Assembly (NCBI RefSeq): GCF_032452875.1
Contig: NC_083869.1
Coordinates: forward strand, 121,774,001-121,838,000
Origin: Bos javanicus
Taxonomy: Eukaryota > Chordata > Mammalia > Artiodactyla > Bovidae
Length of the DNA: 64,000 bases
Reading direction: 5' to 3'
Shown: in pieces, positions 45,101-57,100 of the stretch
Layout: every line of letters starts with the position of its first letter
Position numbering within the stretch: position 1 is the first letter of the stretch
Notes under the pieces: model-generated
The model's database searches: none
The model's input: only the letters and a program-made list of their open reading frames with translations
What the model was told of the DNA's origin: nothing
Translations under genes and position numbers: made by a program

Positions 45101-48100
45101 CTCTACCCGTCACAGTTCAGGAGGTACACAGCTCCTCTGGCCCCACCTTAGGCTCTCACACTCAGGTACCCTGTCTGCAGCTACAGAGTATCAGGAGGTG
45201 TGTGAGGGAGGCACATGTCTCCAGCAGATGGACAGCCGAAGAATAGCTCTTATAAGTGCTTACTATATACTAGGAGCTTCACATAGGTCATCACCTCACG
45301 TTTAATCCTCATAGTAGCATGAAAATTCAGTGTTAATATGCTTATTTTGCTGATTAAGAAAACTGGGATTCAGAAAAGTTAAGTGACTCACTCATGGTCA
45401 CACAGCAAGTAAGTGGTGGAGTCAGGGTTTGAATCCCGGCCTGTTCAGTTCCACTCTGTGCCCTGAGCCCAGCTGCCAAAGGCCTAGCTACAGGATTTAG
45501 ATGTTTTTCCCTCCTGGGGGAGAATGCAGTTTGTTTATTCTTTTAAATTAATTTTTATTGGAGTGTAATTCTTTTCAATGTTGTGTTTCTACTGTACAGA
45601 GTGAATCAGGTATACGTATATGTACATCCTCTCTTAGATTTCCTTCCCACTCGTCACCACCGAGCACTGAGCAGAGCTTCCTGTGCTATGCAGTAGGTTC
45701 TCAGTTATTTCTTTTTTTCACAGTAGTGTATGTATGTCAGACCCAGTCTCCCAGTTCATCCCATCAGTGCTTTCCCTCTTGGTATCCATAACTTTAATCT
45801 CTACTTTTGTGTCTCTATTTCTGCTTTACAAATAAGTTCATCTGTATCATTTTTCTGGATTCCATATATTATATGATACGTGTTTTTCTGTTTCTGACTT
45901 ACTTCACTCTGTGTGACAATCTCTAGGTCTGTCCAGGATTTAGGTTTTTATGCGACTTTATGTTCAGCACACAGGGGTGCTCCTCCAGGATCTCAAAGTT
46001 CAGGGGAGAGGAGACAAAGTAACCAGAATTGAAATGCAGATAGAACATGCCATGCCTAGCATGTTCCAGATCCCCAGAGGACAATTGAGTCTTCCCTGGG
46101 GAGGGGTGAGAGGGAAGGCTTGGAGGTAGGGTGGAGCAGAAAGGGGTGCTGTCGGAGCTGGGTTTGGGCAAAGAAAGTGGGTGTGCAGCAGGCTGAGACA
46201 TAGGAAGAACATCCCAGGAAGAGGACAGAGCACATGCAGAAGCTCAGAGGCAGGAGGCAGCCTGGAGCATTGCAGGAGAGGAGCAGTAGGTGGGATAGGG
46301 TCCAAGGGGAGGAAGGAGGTGGGAAAGATCAGTGATCATAATATTGCTCTATTTTGGGGGGGCTCCAAAATCATTGCAGATGGTGACTGTAGCCATGAAA
46401 TTAAAAGACGCTTGCTCCTTGGCAGGAAAGTTATGACCAACGTAGACAGCATATTAAAAAGCAGAGACATTACTTGACCAACAAAGGTCTGTCTAGTCAA
46501 AGCTATGGTTTTTCCAGTAGTCATGTATGGATGTGAGAGTTGGACTATAAAGAAAGCTGAGCACCAAAGAATTGATGCTTTTAAACTGTGGTGTTGGAGA
46601 AGACTCTTGAGAGTCCCTTGGATTGCAAGGAGATCCAACCAGTCCATCCTAAAGGAGATCAGTCCTGAATATTCATTGGACAGACTGATGCTGAAGCTGA
46701 AACTCCAATACTTTGGCCACCTGATGCAAAGAGCTGACTCATTGGAAAAGACCCTGAGGCTGGGAAAGATTGAAGGCGGGAGGCAAAGAGGACAACAGAG
46801 GATGAGATGGTTGGATGGCATCACCGACTCAATGGACATGAGTTTGAATAAACTCCGGGAGTTGGTGATAGACAGGGAAGCCTGGCTGCTGCATTCCACG
46901 GGGTTGCAAAGAGTCGGACCCCACTGAGCAACTGAACTGAACTGAACATTGTTTAAAGGGAATTGGAGAGACTGAAGTGTGGTCAGGTGCCAGGAGGGAC
47001 TCTCTCAACGACAGGAACCAAGGAATCTTTAACAACATCAGAGTTTACAGAGAGAGCTTTCTGTCTTCCAGGCACTGTTCTAAGAGCCTTGAATAATGAT
47101 AATAATCCTTGCATTGACACTAGGAAGTTGATAACTGGTATGATCCTCATTTTACTAACGAGAAAACTGAGGCACAGGGAGGTTAAGTAACTTTCCCAAG
47201 ATCACACAGATCCTAGGTATTGGCAGCAAGTATCCTATTGCATGAATATGGCATGATTTATTTATTCCTTGACTCCATGTGGGCATTTGGATTGTTGGCA
47301 GTTTTTTGCTATTACATCTGGTGCTGCTGTGATGAACAGTTTTGTATGTTTCTTGGTACATATGGGCAAGAATGCCTCCATGGAATATTCCTGGGAGTGG
47401 AATTGCTAGGTTATAGAGTGTACATGTCTTCAACTTAGTGCCAGATGTGTCTAAAATGGTTGAAAATAGTCTGTACTCCCATCAGCAGTGCCAAATTCTA
47501 GTAGCCCCGTATGTTTACCAACACCTGATATTATCAAACTTCAATTTTTGCCGGAGTGAGGATATGCTATGGTGCCTCACTGTTGTTTTAATTTTCATTT
47601 CCCTATTACTGAGGAGACTCTTGGCATAAATTCTGGTATTTTCTGTTAAGTCTTTTGCCAAAAAATTTTGGTTGTTTTAACTTTTTCTTATTGATCTGTA
47701 GGAGTTTTTTAAATAAATAAATAAAGTATGTATTTTTAATACATGTATTTAATGTATTTTTTAAATAAAGTATGTATTTTAGATACTATTCCATTGCCTG
47801 TTATATGTTTTGCAAATATATTTTCCCAAAGTTCATATTTTGATTTCTTTATGGTGTCTGTTGATAGGTAGAAATTCTTTTTTTGTTGTTGTTTGGCCAC
47901 ACCACACAGCATGTGGGATCTTAATTCCCCAACCAGTGATCAAAACTGTACCTCCTGCAGTGGAAACTCGAAGCCTTAACCACTGGACTGCTAGAGAAGT
48001 CCCAGAAATTTTTAATTATTAAAAATTGTTTATTGTGATGAAACATACGTAACATAAAATCTCCCTTTTAAAACCATGTTTCAGTGCACACAGTTCAGCA

Positions 48101-51100
48101 TGGAGTGCATTCACATTGTCGTACAGCCATCACCACTGTCCACCTCCAGAACTTTCTCATCTTTGCAGGCTGAAATTCTGTACCCATTAAATAACCCCCC
48201 AATCTCCTCTTCCCCCAGCCCTTCATAACCTCTATTCTACTTTCTGTCTTTTTGAATTTGACTATTTTGGTACCTCACATAACTGAAGTTGTACAATAGT
48301 GGTCCTTACGTGTCTGGCTTATTTCACTTACCATGATGTCTTCAAGGTTCATCTTGTAGCATGTGTCAGAATTTCATTCCCATTTTAAGGGTGAATTAAC
48401 CTTTCATGGTATGTATTTACCACAGTTTGTTTATCCACTCATCTGTTGATGGAAATTTAGGTTATTTTCACCTAATAGCCATTGTAAGTATGCTGCTGTG
48501 AATGTGCACGCAGGCTAAGTTGCTTCAGTCGTGTCCAACTCTTTGTGACCCCATGGACTGTAGCCATATCCAAATTTCCAGTAGTCTCATAAAGATGATC
48601 ATTTATTTTTATACTTTGTTTTTTTAAGTTAGGGTCTAAATAGGATCTGTATGTTAGAATTGGTTGATACGCTTTTTAAGCCTCTCTTAACCTATAGATG
48701 GGAGTCCCAGGTGGCTCAGTAGTAAAGAATCTGCCTGCCAGTTCAGGACATGCAGAAGATGCAGGTTCAATCCCTGGGTCAGGAAGATCCACTGGAGGAG
48801 GAAATGGCAACTCACTCGGGTTTTCTTGGCTGGGAAATCCCACGGACAGAGGATCCTGGGGGATTACTGTCCGTGGAGTCGCAGAGTCAGAGACAATTGA
48901 ACATGCACATGCAACCCACAGGTCTCTTTCCATTCTTGTTTTTTCTGAACTTTTAAAAGTTTTTTAAATTAAAAAAAATCTTTTTATTTTATATTGAAGT
49001 GTAGCTGAGTAACAATGTTGTGATAGTTTCAGGTGTATAGCAGAGCAACTCCACTGTACACATATGTATAGTATACACACATGTATACACACATGTGTGT
49101 ATATACATATATGTATCCCTCAAACTCCCCTCCCATCCAGGCTGCCACGTAACATTGAGCAGAATTCCCCGTGGTATACAGTAGGACCTTGTTGGTTATC
49201 CATTTTAAATATGGCAGTGTGTACATGTTAATCCCAAACTCCCTAACTATCCCTTCCCCTCGTTCTTCCCCCCTTGGCAACTGCAAGTTTGTTCTCTAAG
49301 TCTCTTGGAAGTCTGTTTTTTGAAGAAACTAAGTTGTTTGTTTATTTGCTAAGTTGTACCTTATTGCATCTCTGTGGAATAGTGAGACCTGATCCTCTGT
49401 TTTCTATATTTTCTGTGAAGTGGTGGTTGAATCTGGAGCTTTGATTAGGTATAGATTCAGAGTTCTGGGCTGACTAATTTGTTTTTAGTGGGTTTTTTTT
49501 TTTTTTTGGTCTTTTTAAAATTATCTTTCTTTTTTATTAGTTTTTTTATTTTTATTTTTTGGGAAGCAGACTAATTTGAAAGCATATAATGTCTCATTTT
49601 ATTTCTTTGTATTTTTGATGTACTATAAAATGGTAGTTTTTTAAAACTGCAGTTTCTAGCTATTGATGGTATATAAAATGCAATAGATTTTGCAGAAATC
49701 TTTTATTTATATAATTTATCTATTAGGATTTTGTTTGTTTTCTATGTAGACAGTCATGAAACATGCAAATAATGACAATCTTGTTATTTCCTTTCCAATT
49801 CTTACATCTCCCCTACTCCCTTCCCTTATTGTGCTAGCTGAGACCTTTATAGTATTGTGTAGACCTGCATAACATTGAATTTAAGTGGTGATAGCATGGA
49901 GCCTTGTCTTGTTCTGGATTTTAAGGGGAATGTGGTCACCATTTCACCAGTATATTTGCTATATTTGTATTTATATATATCATTATAATATATACTATAT
50001 AATAATATATACTATATAATATAGTATTATATAATTATATTATATAATATATATAGTATATATTTGTAAGGGAACTCCCTTCTATTCCTGATTTGCTTGT
50101 TATGAATGGAAAGTACATTTTAAGAAATATATTTTCTACAGGTTTTGAAATAATATGATTTTTTATTCTCTTACTAATATTAGTAAATTTAAAGAATTGG
50201 ATTTTTTAAGTGTTAAGTCAGTCTTTCATTTCCAGAATAAACCCCAATTGATCATGTTATATCTTATGTTTTCTGAAAACATAGACATGTTTTGTGTTTG
50301 TTTCCAGAACATAATGATGTGTTTTATGTTTCTTGTTTATGTCTTCGTGTTGATAGTATTTGGTTTGGAAATTTTGTGTTTCTATTGATGAGTTAGTTAA
50401 CTGGCCTGAAATGATTTGTTCCCATGCTGTCCTTGTGAGGTTTTGGTATTCAGTTTTGCAGCTTCAAAGAATGAATTGTAGACTGTGTTCTCTTTTTCCA
50501 TTTGCTGCAGCAGTTTGTATAAAATTGGAGTTATTTGTTCTTTGAACATTTCAGTAGAATCACTGGTTAAAGAAAGATCTGGACGGGTGTTTTCTTAGGG
50601 AAGATAATCCTCCCCTACTGAGTCAATTAATTCTACGCTTATGTGTTTATTCAGTTTTTTAAAAAATTTTCATTGAGTCAATTTTGGTAAGTTATATCTA
50701 TCTAGAAATGCATCCACTTAATCTGAGTTTTCAAATTTACTTGCATGTTGGCATAAAGTATTTTACATATCGTCTAATTTTTTTTAATATCATGATTACT
50801 CATTGCAAATTTTGTCTTGTTGTGCCTTCCCTGTTTTCCTTATTGTTGCCAAAGAGTTGTCTGCTTTTTGAGTCTTTTCAAAGACCCAATTTTTGGTTTT
50901 GTTGACCCTGTCTGTTGTATATTTGTTTTCAGTGTCACACTTCTTTCCGTTTATTCTCTTATTTTTATAATACTTTGAGAATAATGCTTGGTTCATTAAT
51001 TTTCTATATTTTGTTTCTAATAAAGTCATTTAAAGTTACAGAGGAACCTCTGATGATCATATTAGCTGCATCCACATACTCTCGTATATAACCTTTCTTA

Positions 51101-54100
51101 TTATAATTCAGTTCTCAGAATTTCATAATTTTTACTACTCATTTTATTTGGCCTGTGTACTATTTATAAGCATATTTCTTAATTTCCATTCTTTCTTTAC
51201 TTTCCTTCTCTATTTTTTTTTTGTTATCCTTTTTAAAATTAGTTAATTAATTAATTTTGACTGTGCTGGGTCTTCATTGCTGTGTGGACTTCTCTCTAGT
51301 TGGAGCAAGCGGGGACTACTGTGTAGTGGCCGTGCTTGGGCTCCTCATTGCAGTGGTTTCCCTAGTTGCAGAGCGCAGGCTGTAGGATGCAGGAGCGTCA
51401 GTAGTTGTGGCGCGTGGGCTCAGCAGTTGAAGTTCCCAGGCTCAAGCGCACAAGCTCAACAGCTGTGGGGCACGGGCTTAGTTGGTCTATGACATGTGGG
51501 ATCTTCTTGGACCAGGGATCGAACCTGTGTCTCCTACATTGGGAGGTGGATTCCTTACCGCTGAGCCACCAGAGAAGCCTTTATTATTGCTTTTCAACTA
51601 ATACATATTGTAGCCTGAGAAAGTGATCTTTATCTGAGTCGTCACTTGTCTCTGCTGAGCACTTGAAAGTTGGCCAGTCCAAATTGAGATGTTCAGTTCA
51701 GTTCAGTCGCTCAGTTGTGTCCGACTCTTTGCAACACCATGCACCGCAGCACGCCAGGCCTCCCTGTCCATCACCACCTCCCGGAGTCCACCCAACCCCA
51801 TGTCCATTGAGTCGGTGATGCCATCCAACCATCTCATCCTCTGTCGTCCCCTTCTTCTCCTGCTCTCAATCTTTCCCAGCATCAGGGTCTTTGCAAATGA
51901 GTCAGCTCTTTGCATCAGGTGGCCAAACTATTGGAGTTTCAGCTTCAACATCAGTCCTTCCAACGAACACCCAGGACTGATCTCCTTTAGGATGGACTGT
52001 TTGGATCTCCTTGCAGTCCAAGGGACTCTCAAGAGTCTTCTCCAACACCACAGTTCAAAAGCATCAATTCTTTGGTGCTCACCTTTCTTTATAGTCCAAC
52101 TCTCACATCCATACATGACCACTGGAAAAACCATAGCCTTGACTAGATGGACCTTTGTTGGGATGTACTATAACTGTAAATACAGTACTGGATTTCAGTG
52201 ACTTAGTCACTGAAAAAAAGAAATTAAAATTTCATTAATAATGTTTTATATGGATTATTAGGCTCGTCATATGAGCATGCATTTTAAAAAACATCAAAAT
52301 TGGTGAATTCTTGTGTTCAGTTCAGTTCAGTTCAGTTGCTCAGTCGTGTCCGACTCTGCGACCCCATAGACTGCAGCAGCCAGGCTTCCCTGTCCATCAC
52401 CAACTCCCGGAGCTTGCTCAAATTCATGTCCATGGAGTCAGTGATGCCATCCAACCATCTCATCCTCTGTCATCCCCTTCGCCTCCTGCCTTAAGTCTTT
52501 CTCAGCATCAGAGTCTTTTCCAATGAGTCAGTTCTTCACATCAGGTGGCCAAAGTATTGGAGTTTCAGCTTCAGCATCAGTCCTTTCAGTGAATATTCAG
52601 GACTGATCTCCTTTAGGATGGACTCGTTGGATCTCCTTGCAGTCCAAGGGACTCTCAAGAGTCTTCTCCAACACCACAGTTCAAAAGCATCAATTCTTTA
52701 GTACTCAGCTTTCTTTATAGTCCAACTCTCACATCCATACACAACTACTGGAAAAACCATAGCTTTAACTAGACGGACTTTTGTTGGCAAAGTAATGTCT
52801 CTGCTTTTTAATATTCTAAGTTGGTCATAGCTTTCCTTCCAAGGAGGAAGCATCTTTTAATTTCATGGCTACTGTCACCATCTGCAGTGATTTTGGAGCC
52901 CAAGAAAATAAATTCTGTCACTGTTTCCATTGTTTCTCCATCTGTTTGGCATGAAGTGATGGGACTGGATGCCATGATCTTAGTTTTCTGAATATTGAAT
53001 TTTAAGTCAGCTTTTTCACTTTCCTCATTCACTTTCATCAAAGGCTCTTTAGTTTCTCTTCACTTTCTGTCATAAGGGTGGTGTCATCTGTGTATCTGAG
53101 GTTATTGGTATTTCTCCCTGCAATCTTGAATTTTTGGGTAGATATTTTAATATTGAAGATGAAAGATAAAAAGAAACATTTTCAGAATACCATGCTTTAT
53201 TATTTCAGGAAAGGTAAAAACACAACTGAAATGCAAAAAAAGATTTGTGCATTGTGTGGAGAAGGTGCTGTGAGTGATTAAACATGTCAGAAGTGGTTTT
53301 CGAAGTTTCATGCTGGAGATTGCTTGCTGGATGATGCTCTGCAGTTGGGTAGACCAGTTGAAGGTGGTGCTGATGGTGGTTTAGTCGCTAGGTTGTGTCC
53401 GACTCTTGCAACCCCATGAATGTAGCCCCTGTCCCTGGGGTTTCCCAGGCAAGAATACTGGAGTGGGTTGCCATATCCTCTGGGAGATCTTTCCATTGAG
53501 TTGATAGGGATCAAATCAAGGAATTAATTGAGAACAATTAAAATTAATGTTATACCCAGCTTCCCAGGTGGCTCAGTTATAAAGAATCTGCCTGCCAGTG
53601 CAAGAGATACATGAGATGTGGGTATGATCCCTGGATCGGGAAGATCCCGTGGAGGAGGAAATGGCAACCCACTGCAGTATTCTTGCCTGGAGAATCCTGT
53701 GGACCCAGGAGCCTGGCATGCTGCAGTCCATGGGGGCTCAAAGAGTTGGACACCACTGAGTGACTGAGCACACATGCAGTGTTACACCACATGAGAGGTG
53801 GCCGACACACTCAGAATATCCAAGTCAAGCACTGAAAATCATTTGCACCAGCTTGGTCATGTTAATTGCTTCGATGTTTGGATTCCACATAAGTTAAGCG
53901 AAAAAACCCTTCTTGACTGTACCTCTGCATGCGATTCTCTACCTAAATATAATGAAAACGTTCCGTTTTTAAAACAAACTGTGACAGACGATGAAAAGTG
54001 AACACTGTACAGTAATGTAGAATGGAAGAGGTCTTGGGGCAAGTGAAATGAACCAGCACCAACCATACCAAACGCCAGTCTTCAGCCAGAAAAGGTGATG

Positions 54101-57100
54101 TTGTATATATGGTGGGATTGGAAGGGAGTCCTCTATTATGAGCTCCTTCTGGAAAACCAGACAATTAATTCCAACAAGTATTGCTCCCAATTAGACCGAC
54201 TGTAGGCAGCACTTGATGAAAAGCGTACAGAATTAGTCAACAGACTACGTATATCAGGATAACACAAGATCACATGTTTCTTTGATGACCAGGCAAAAAC
54301 TGTTACAGCTTGGCTGGAAGATTCTGATTCATCTGCATGTTCACCAGACACTGCACCTTCAGATGTCTATTTAGTTCGTCCTTATAAAATTCTCTTAGTG
54401 GAAAAAAATTCAATTTCCTGGAAGACTATAAAAGGCACCTGGAACAATTCTTTGCTCAAAAAGATAAAATGTTTTAGGGAGATGGAATTATGAAGTTGCT
54501 TGGAAAATGGCAGAAGGTAGTGGAACAACCAGTGAATAGATTGCCCAATGAAGTTCTCGGTGAAAATGAAAAATGCGTCTTTTGTTTTTAACTTTAAAAC
54601 CGAGGGAACTTTTTGGCCAACTCAATACGTATTGAAATGATAATGTTTTGGATGTGTTAATTAAAATATAAAATGAATTTCACTTGTTTCTTTTTACTCT
54701 TCTTTAATGTGGCTACTGGAAAACTTAAAAATGCACCTATGGCTCACATTCCTATTTAATTGGGCAGTGTTGGTCTAAAAAATACTCATTTTTTGAAACT
54801 TGCTGAGATTTGCTTTATGGTTTAGGCTGTGTTTAATTTTCGTATATGTCGCACGTATACTTGAAAAGATGTGTACTCTAGTTGTTAAGAACAGTGTTCT
54901 ATATATGTACACAGATTAAACTTCTTCATTGTTTTCATTGAATCTTTTTTCTCCTGACTGATTTGTTTCAGCTAAATTTAACAATAATTAAGAGAAATAC
55001 ATAAAAATTTCTTGCTACAATGTGGATTTGACATTTTCTTCATGCTTTGCCAATTTTTGCTTTCTGTTTTGGAGGTTATGTTATTAGATGCCTATGCATT
55101 TAGAATTGTTGCAGCTTCTTGATGAAACTGCTAGTCATTATGTAATAAGGTCTTTACCTCATTATTTTTTGCCTTAAAATCTGTTTTATCTGATATTAGT
55201 GTAGCTATAAAACTTTATTTTGGTTAGTATTTACCCATTCACATATTACTCCATTTTTTTCTCTTAACCTTTTTGCATCACTGTGTTTTAGAAATAGGTT
55301 TTACAAATACTTTTTTTCCCTTTTAAAAATTTTATTTTTTTAATTTAATTTTATATTGGAATACAGTTGATTAACACATATGTTTCACGTGTACAGCAAA
55401 GTGATTCTGTTATACACGTATCTACTGTCTTTCAAATTCCTTTATAAATATCTTATAATTGGATTTTCTTTTTTAAAGATCTGGTAATTTTTGTATTCAT
55501 TTGAAGTGTTAATCCATTTACATTTGTTGTATTTATCGATTCATTTGAACCTATTCCTACTGCCTTACTTTGAATATACCATGCATTTCCTATACACTTT
55601 CTCCCTTTTATTGCCTCCTTTTATTTATTTATTAATGGATTAATTTTGGATCACAAAATATAGGGAAGACACAGGGGGAATGCCTGTGACCCCTTGGCTG
55701 CACTTCCCTTCCATAAATACCTTTTAGAACCCCAGATTTGTGCTGCCTAGCCATTGTCTCACAGCCTAGCAGCTGCGTGTATATCCAACCATGTGGGAAG
55801 CTTAAGCAGACTCCTGTACTCAATGTGGTGTCCCTTCCAACTAAGTCTTCCAGCTCACTTTTGCCAGTATTGCAATAGCACTGATTGTTCCAACCGCCTA
55901 TGTCCTAAAACTCTCATGAAGGAATAGGTCTCAGGCAAGTTGTGCCTGCACAGCCCTTAGACCACGTAGACAACACAGCCCTGTCTACACTTTTAAAAAG
56001 GCCCTTCTTAAACAGCCACGACAAAGGCCCCTCCGCTGTACCCGGTCTTCTAAGCCCCAGGCTGCCTGTGGCACCTGGATGGCAGCCCCTGGGGGCCCCC
56101 CACAGCCTGGTGTGGTGATGGAGGAAGGCCAGGCCAGGCCAAGCATGACGAGTAAACCATTTTATTGGGCTCAGACTAGAAACCCATGGGTCCTGAGGAC
56201 GTCTGTGAGTTTGTCAGTTTTCTTCTGTGTTCTTTTCGGCCTGCTTCCATCGCCTCATTAGCTACTACGTCTCCGAGAATGGTACCTGGCCTTCTCTCTT
56301 CTCTTCTTCCGGGTGGCTTTTACTGCCTGGTTCGTCCAGCCAACCTCATGAGCCAGGGGCCCTAGGTAGGCAGACTTCTGCCTGGGCTTCAGACGCACAA
56401 GCTTGAGGGTGGCAGGAACCACCATCTGCTTTTTCTGGCTGTAGGGTGGGGGGTCCCTTCAGACACCTTTGGTGGCCCAGAGCGGCCCGGCCCGGCCTCG
56501 CTTGCTCTGATGGAGCAGTGTGCCTCAGTCCTTCGGGGGTTCGGCAGTGGTAGGGGCCACAGAAGGGGGTTGGTGTTTATCCGTTTGTGGAGGAAGGCCG
56601 GGTAATTCAGTTTATTTCTGTAGAACTTGCCGGAGATGCTGATGCCCTCACAGCACACGACCACAACCTTCAGGCCCAGAAGCACCTGCTTGGCCATGAT
56701 GGCTCTGGGCGTTGAGCACAATGACCTGCCCTTCCGCCATCTTTGGCAGCCAAGTGGGGTTTATCGCCTCCTTTTAGATTGACAGCCTTTTCTTATTCCT
56801 TTTTATCTCTCTAGTAGTTTGGAAGTCTTTGGTGTCCTATTTACATTTTTTTGATGTCTGTTAGAAATGTCAACAGAAATACCTAGGCTATCAAAGTATA
56901 AAGGTAGTTACTATCTTCCTCTGAAATAACAGGATCTTGGAATACTTTAATTCTAGGCATGCACCTTCCCAATTTACGTGATGTTGTTATCTAGGAAGTT
57001 AGTCCTCAGTTATTTTCCCAATCCCACAAATGACCCAAATATTATAGTTTCATAGAATCTGTGTTTGTTTAGGTTTAACCACATATTTATCATTTTCTTT

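Larger units (their letters stand above)
52257..54627 (+). pseudogene. Mariner transposase pseudogene with nested BovB and SINEs
   Basis: The right end is a mariner terminus (gaactttttggccaactcaa, reaching 54627). The left end is probably at 52257-52262 ('ttattaggctcgtcatatgagc'). Transposase remnants are the N-terminal CALCGEGAVSD (53255-53280), TCQKWFSKF, TDDEK with the first Asp (53984-53998), YQDNTRSH with the second Asp (about 54252-54275) and PDTAPSD with the third (54344-54364). Their order matches a DD34D transposase of the Hsmar2-like group. Several stops and shifts put them in different frames, so it is dead. BovB (52317-53130) and two Bov-tA SINEs (53367-53496, 53557-53771) interrupt it. 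Confidence 0.82.

Noticed and set aside
44710..45246. 178-codon open frame in SPOCD1 intron 2
   Set aside because: It runs through a MIR copy and unrelated intron sequence, and no acceptor/donor pair frames it in phase with the gene.
46505..46927. 140-codon open frame starting VFPVVMYGCESW
   Set aside because: It is the 3' part of the BovB ORF, not a host gene. The same peptide recurs at 3419, 51928 (minus) and 58442.
53078..53281. Intact transposase gene
   Set aside because: Only short mariner segments remain, in different frames, with stops and three insertions.
55632..55823. 63-codon antisense frame
   Set aside because: It falls in the 3' UTR part of the RPL13A retrocopy.
56389..56721. 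Functional RPL13A-like gene
   Set aside because: Frameshifts and an early deletion break the frame, introns are absent and target-site duplications flank it, so it is a processed pseudogene.
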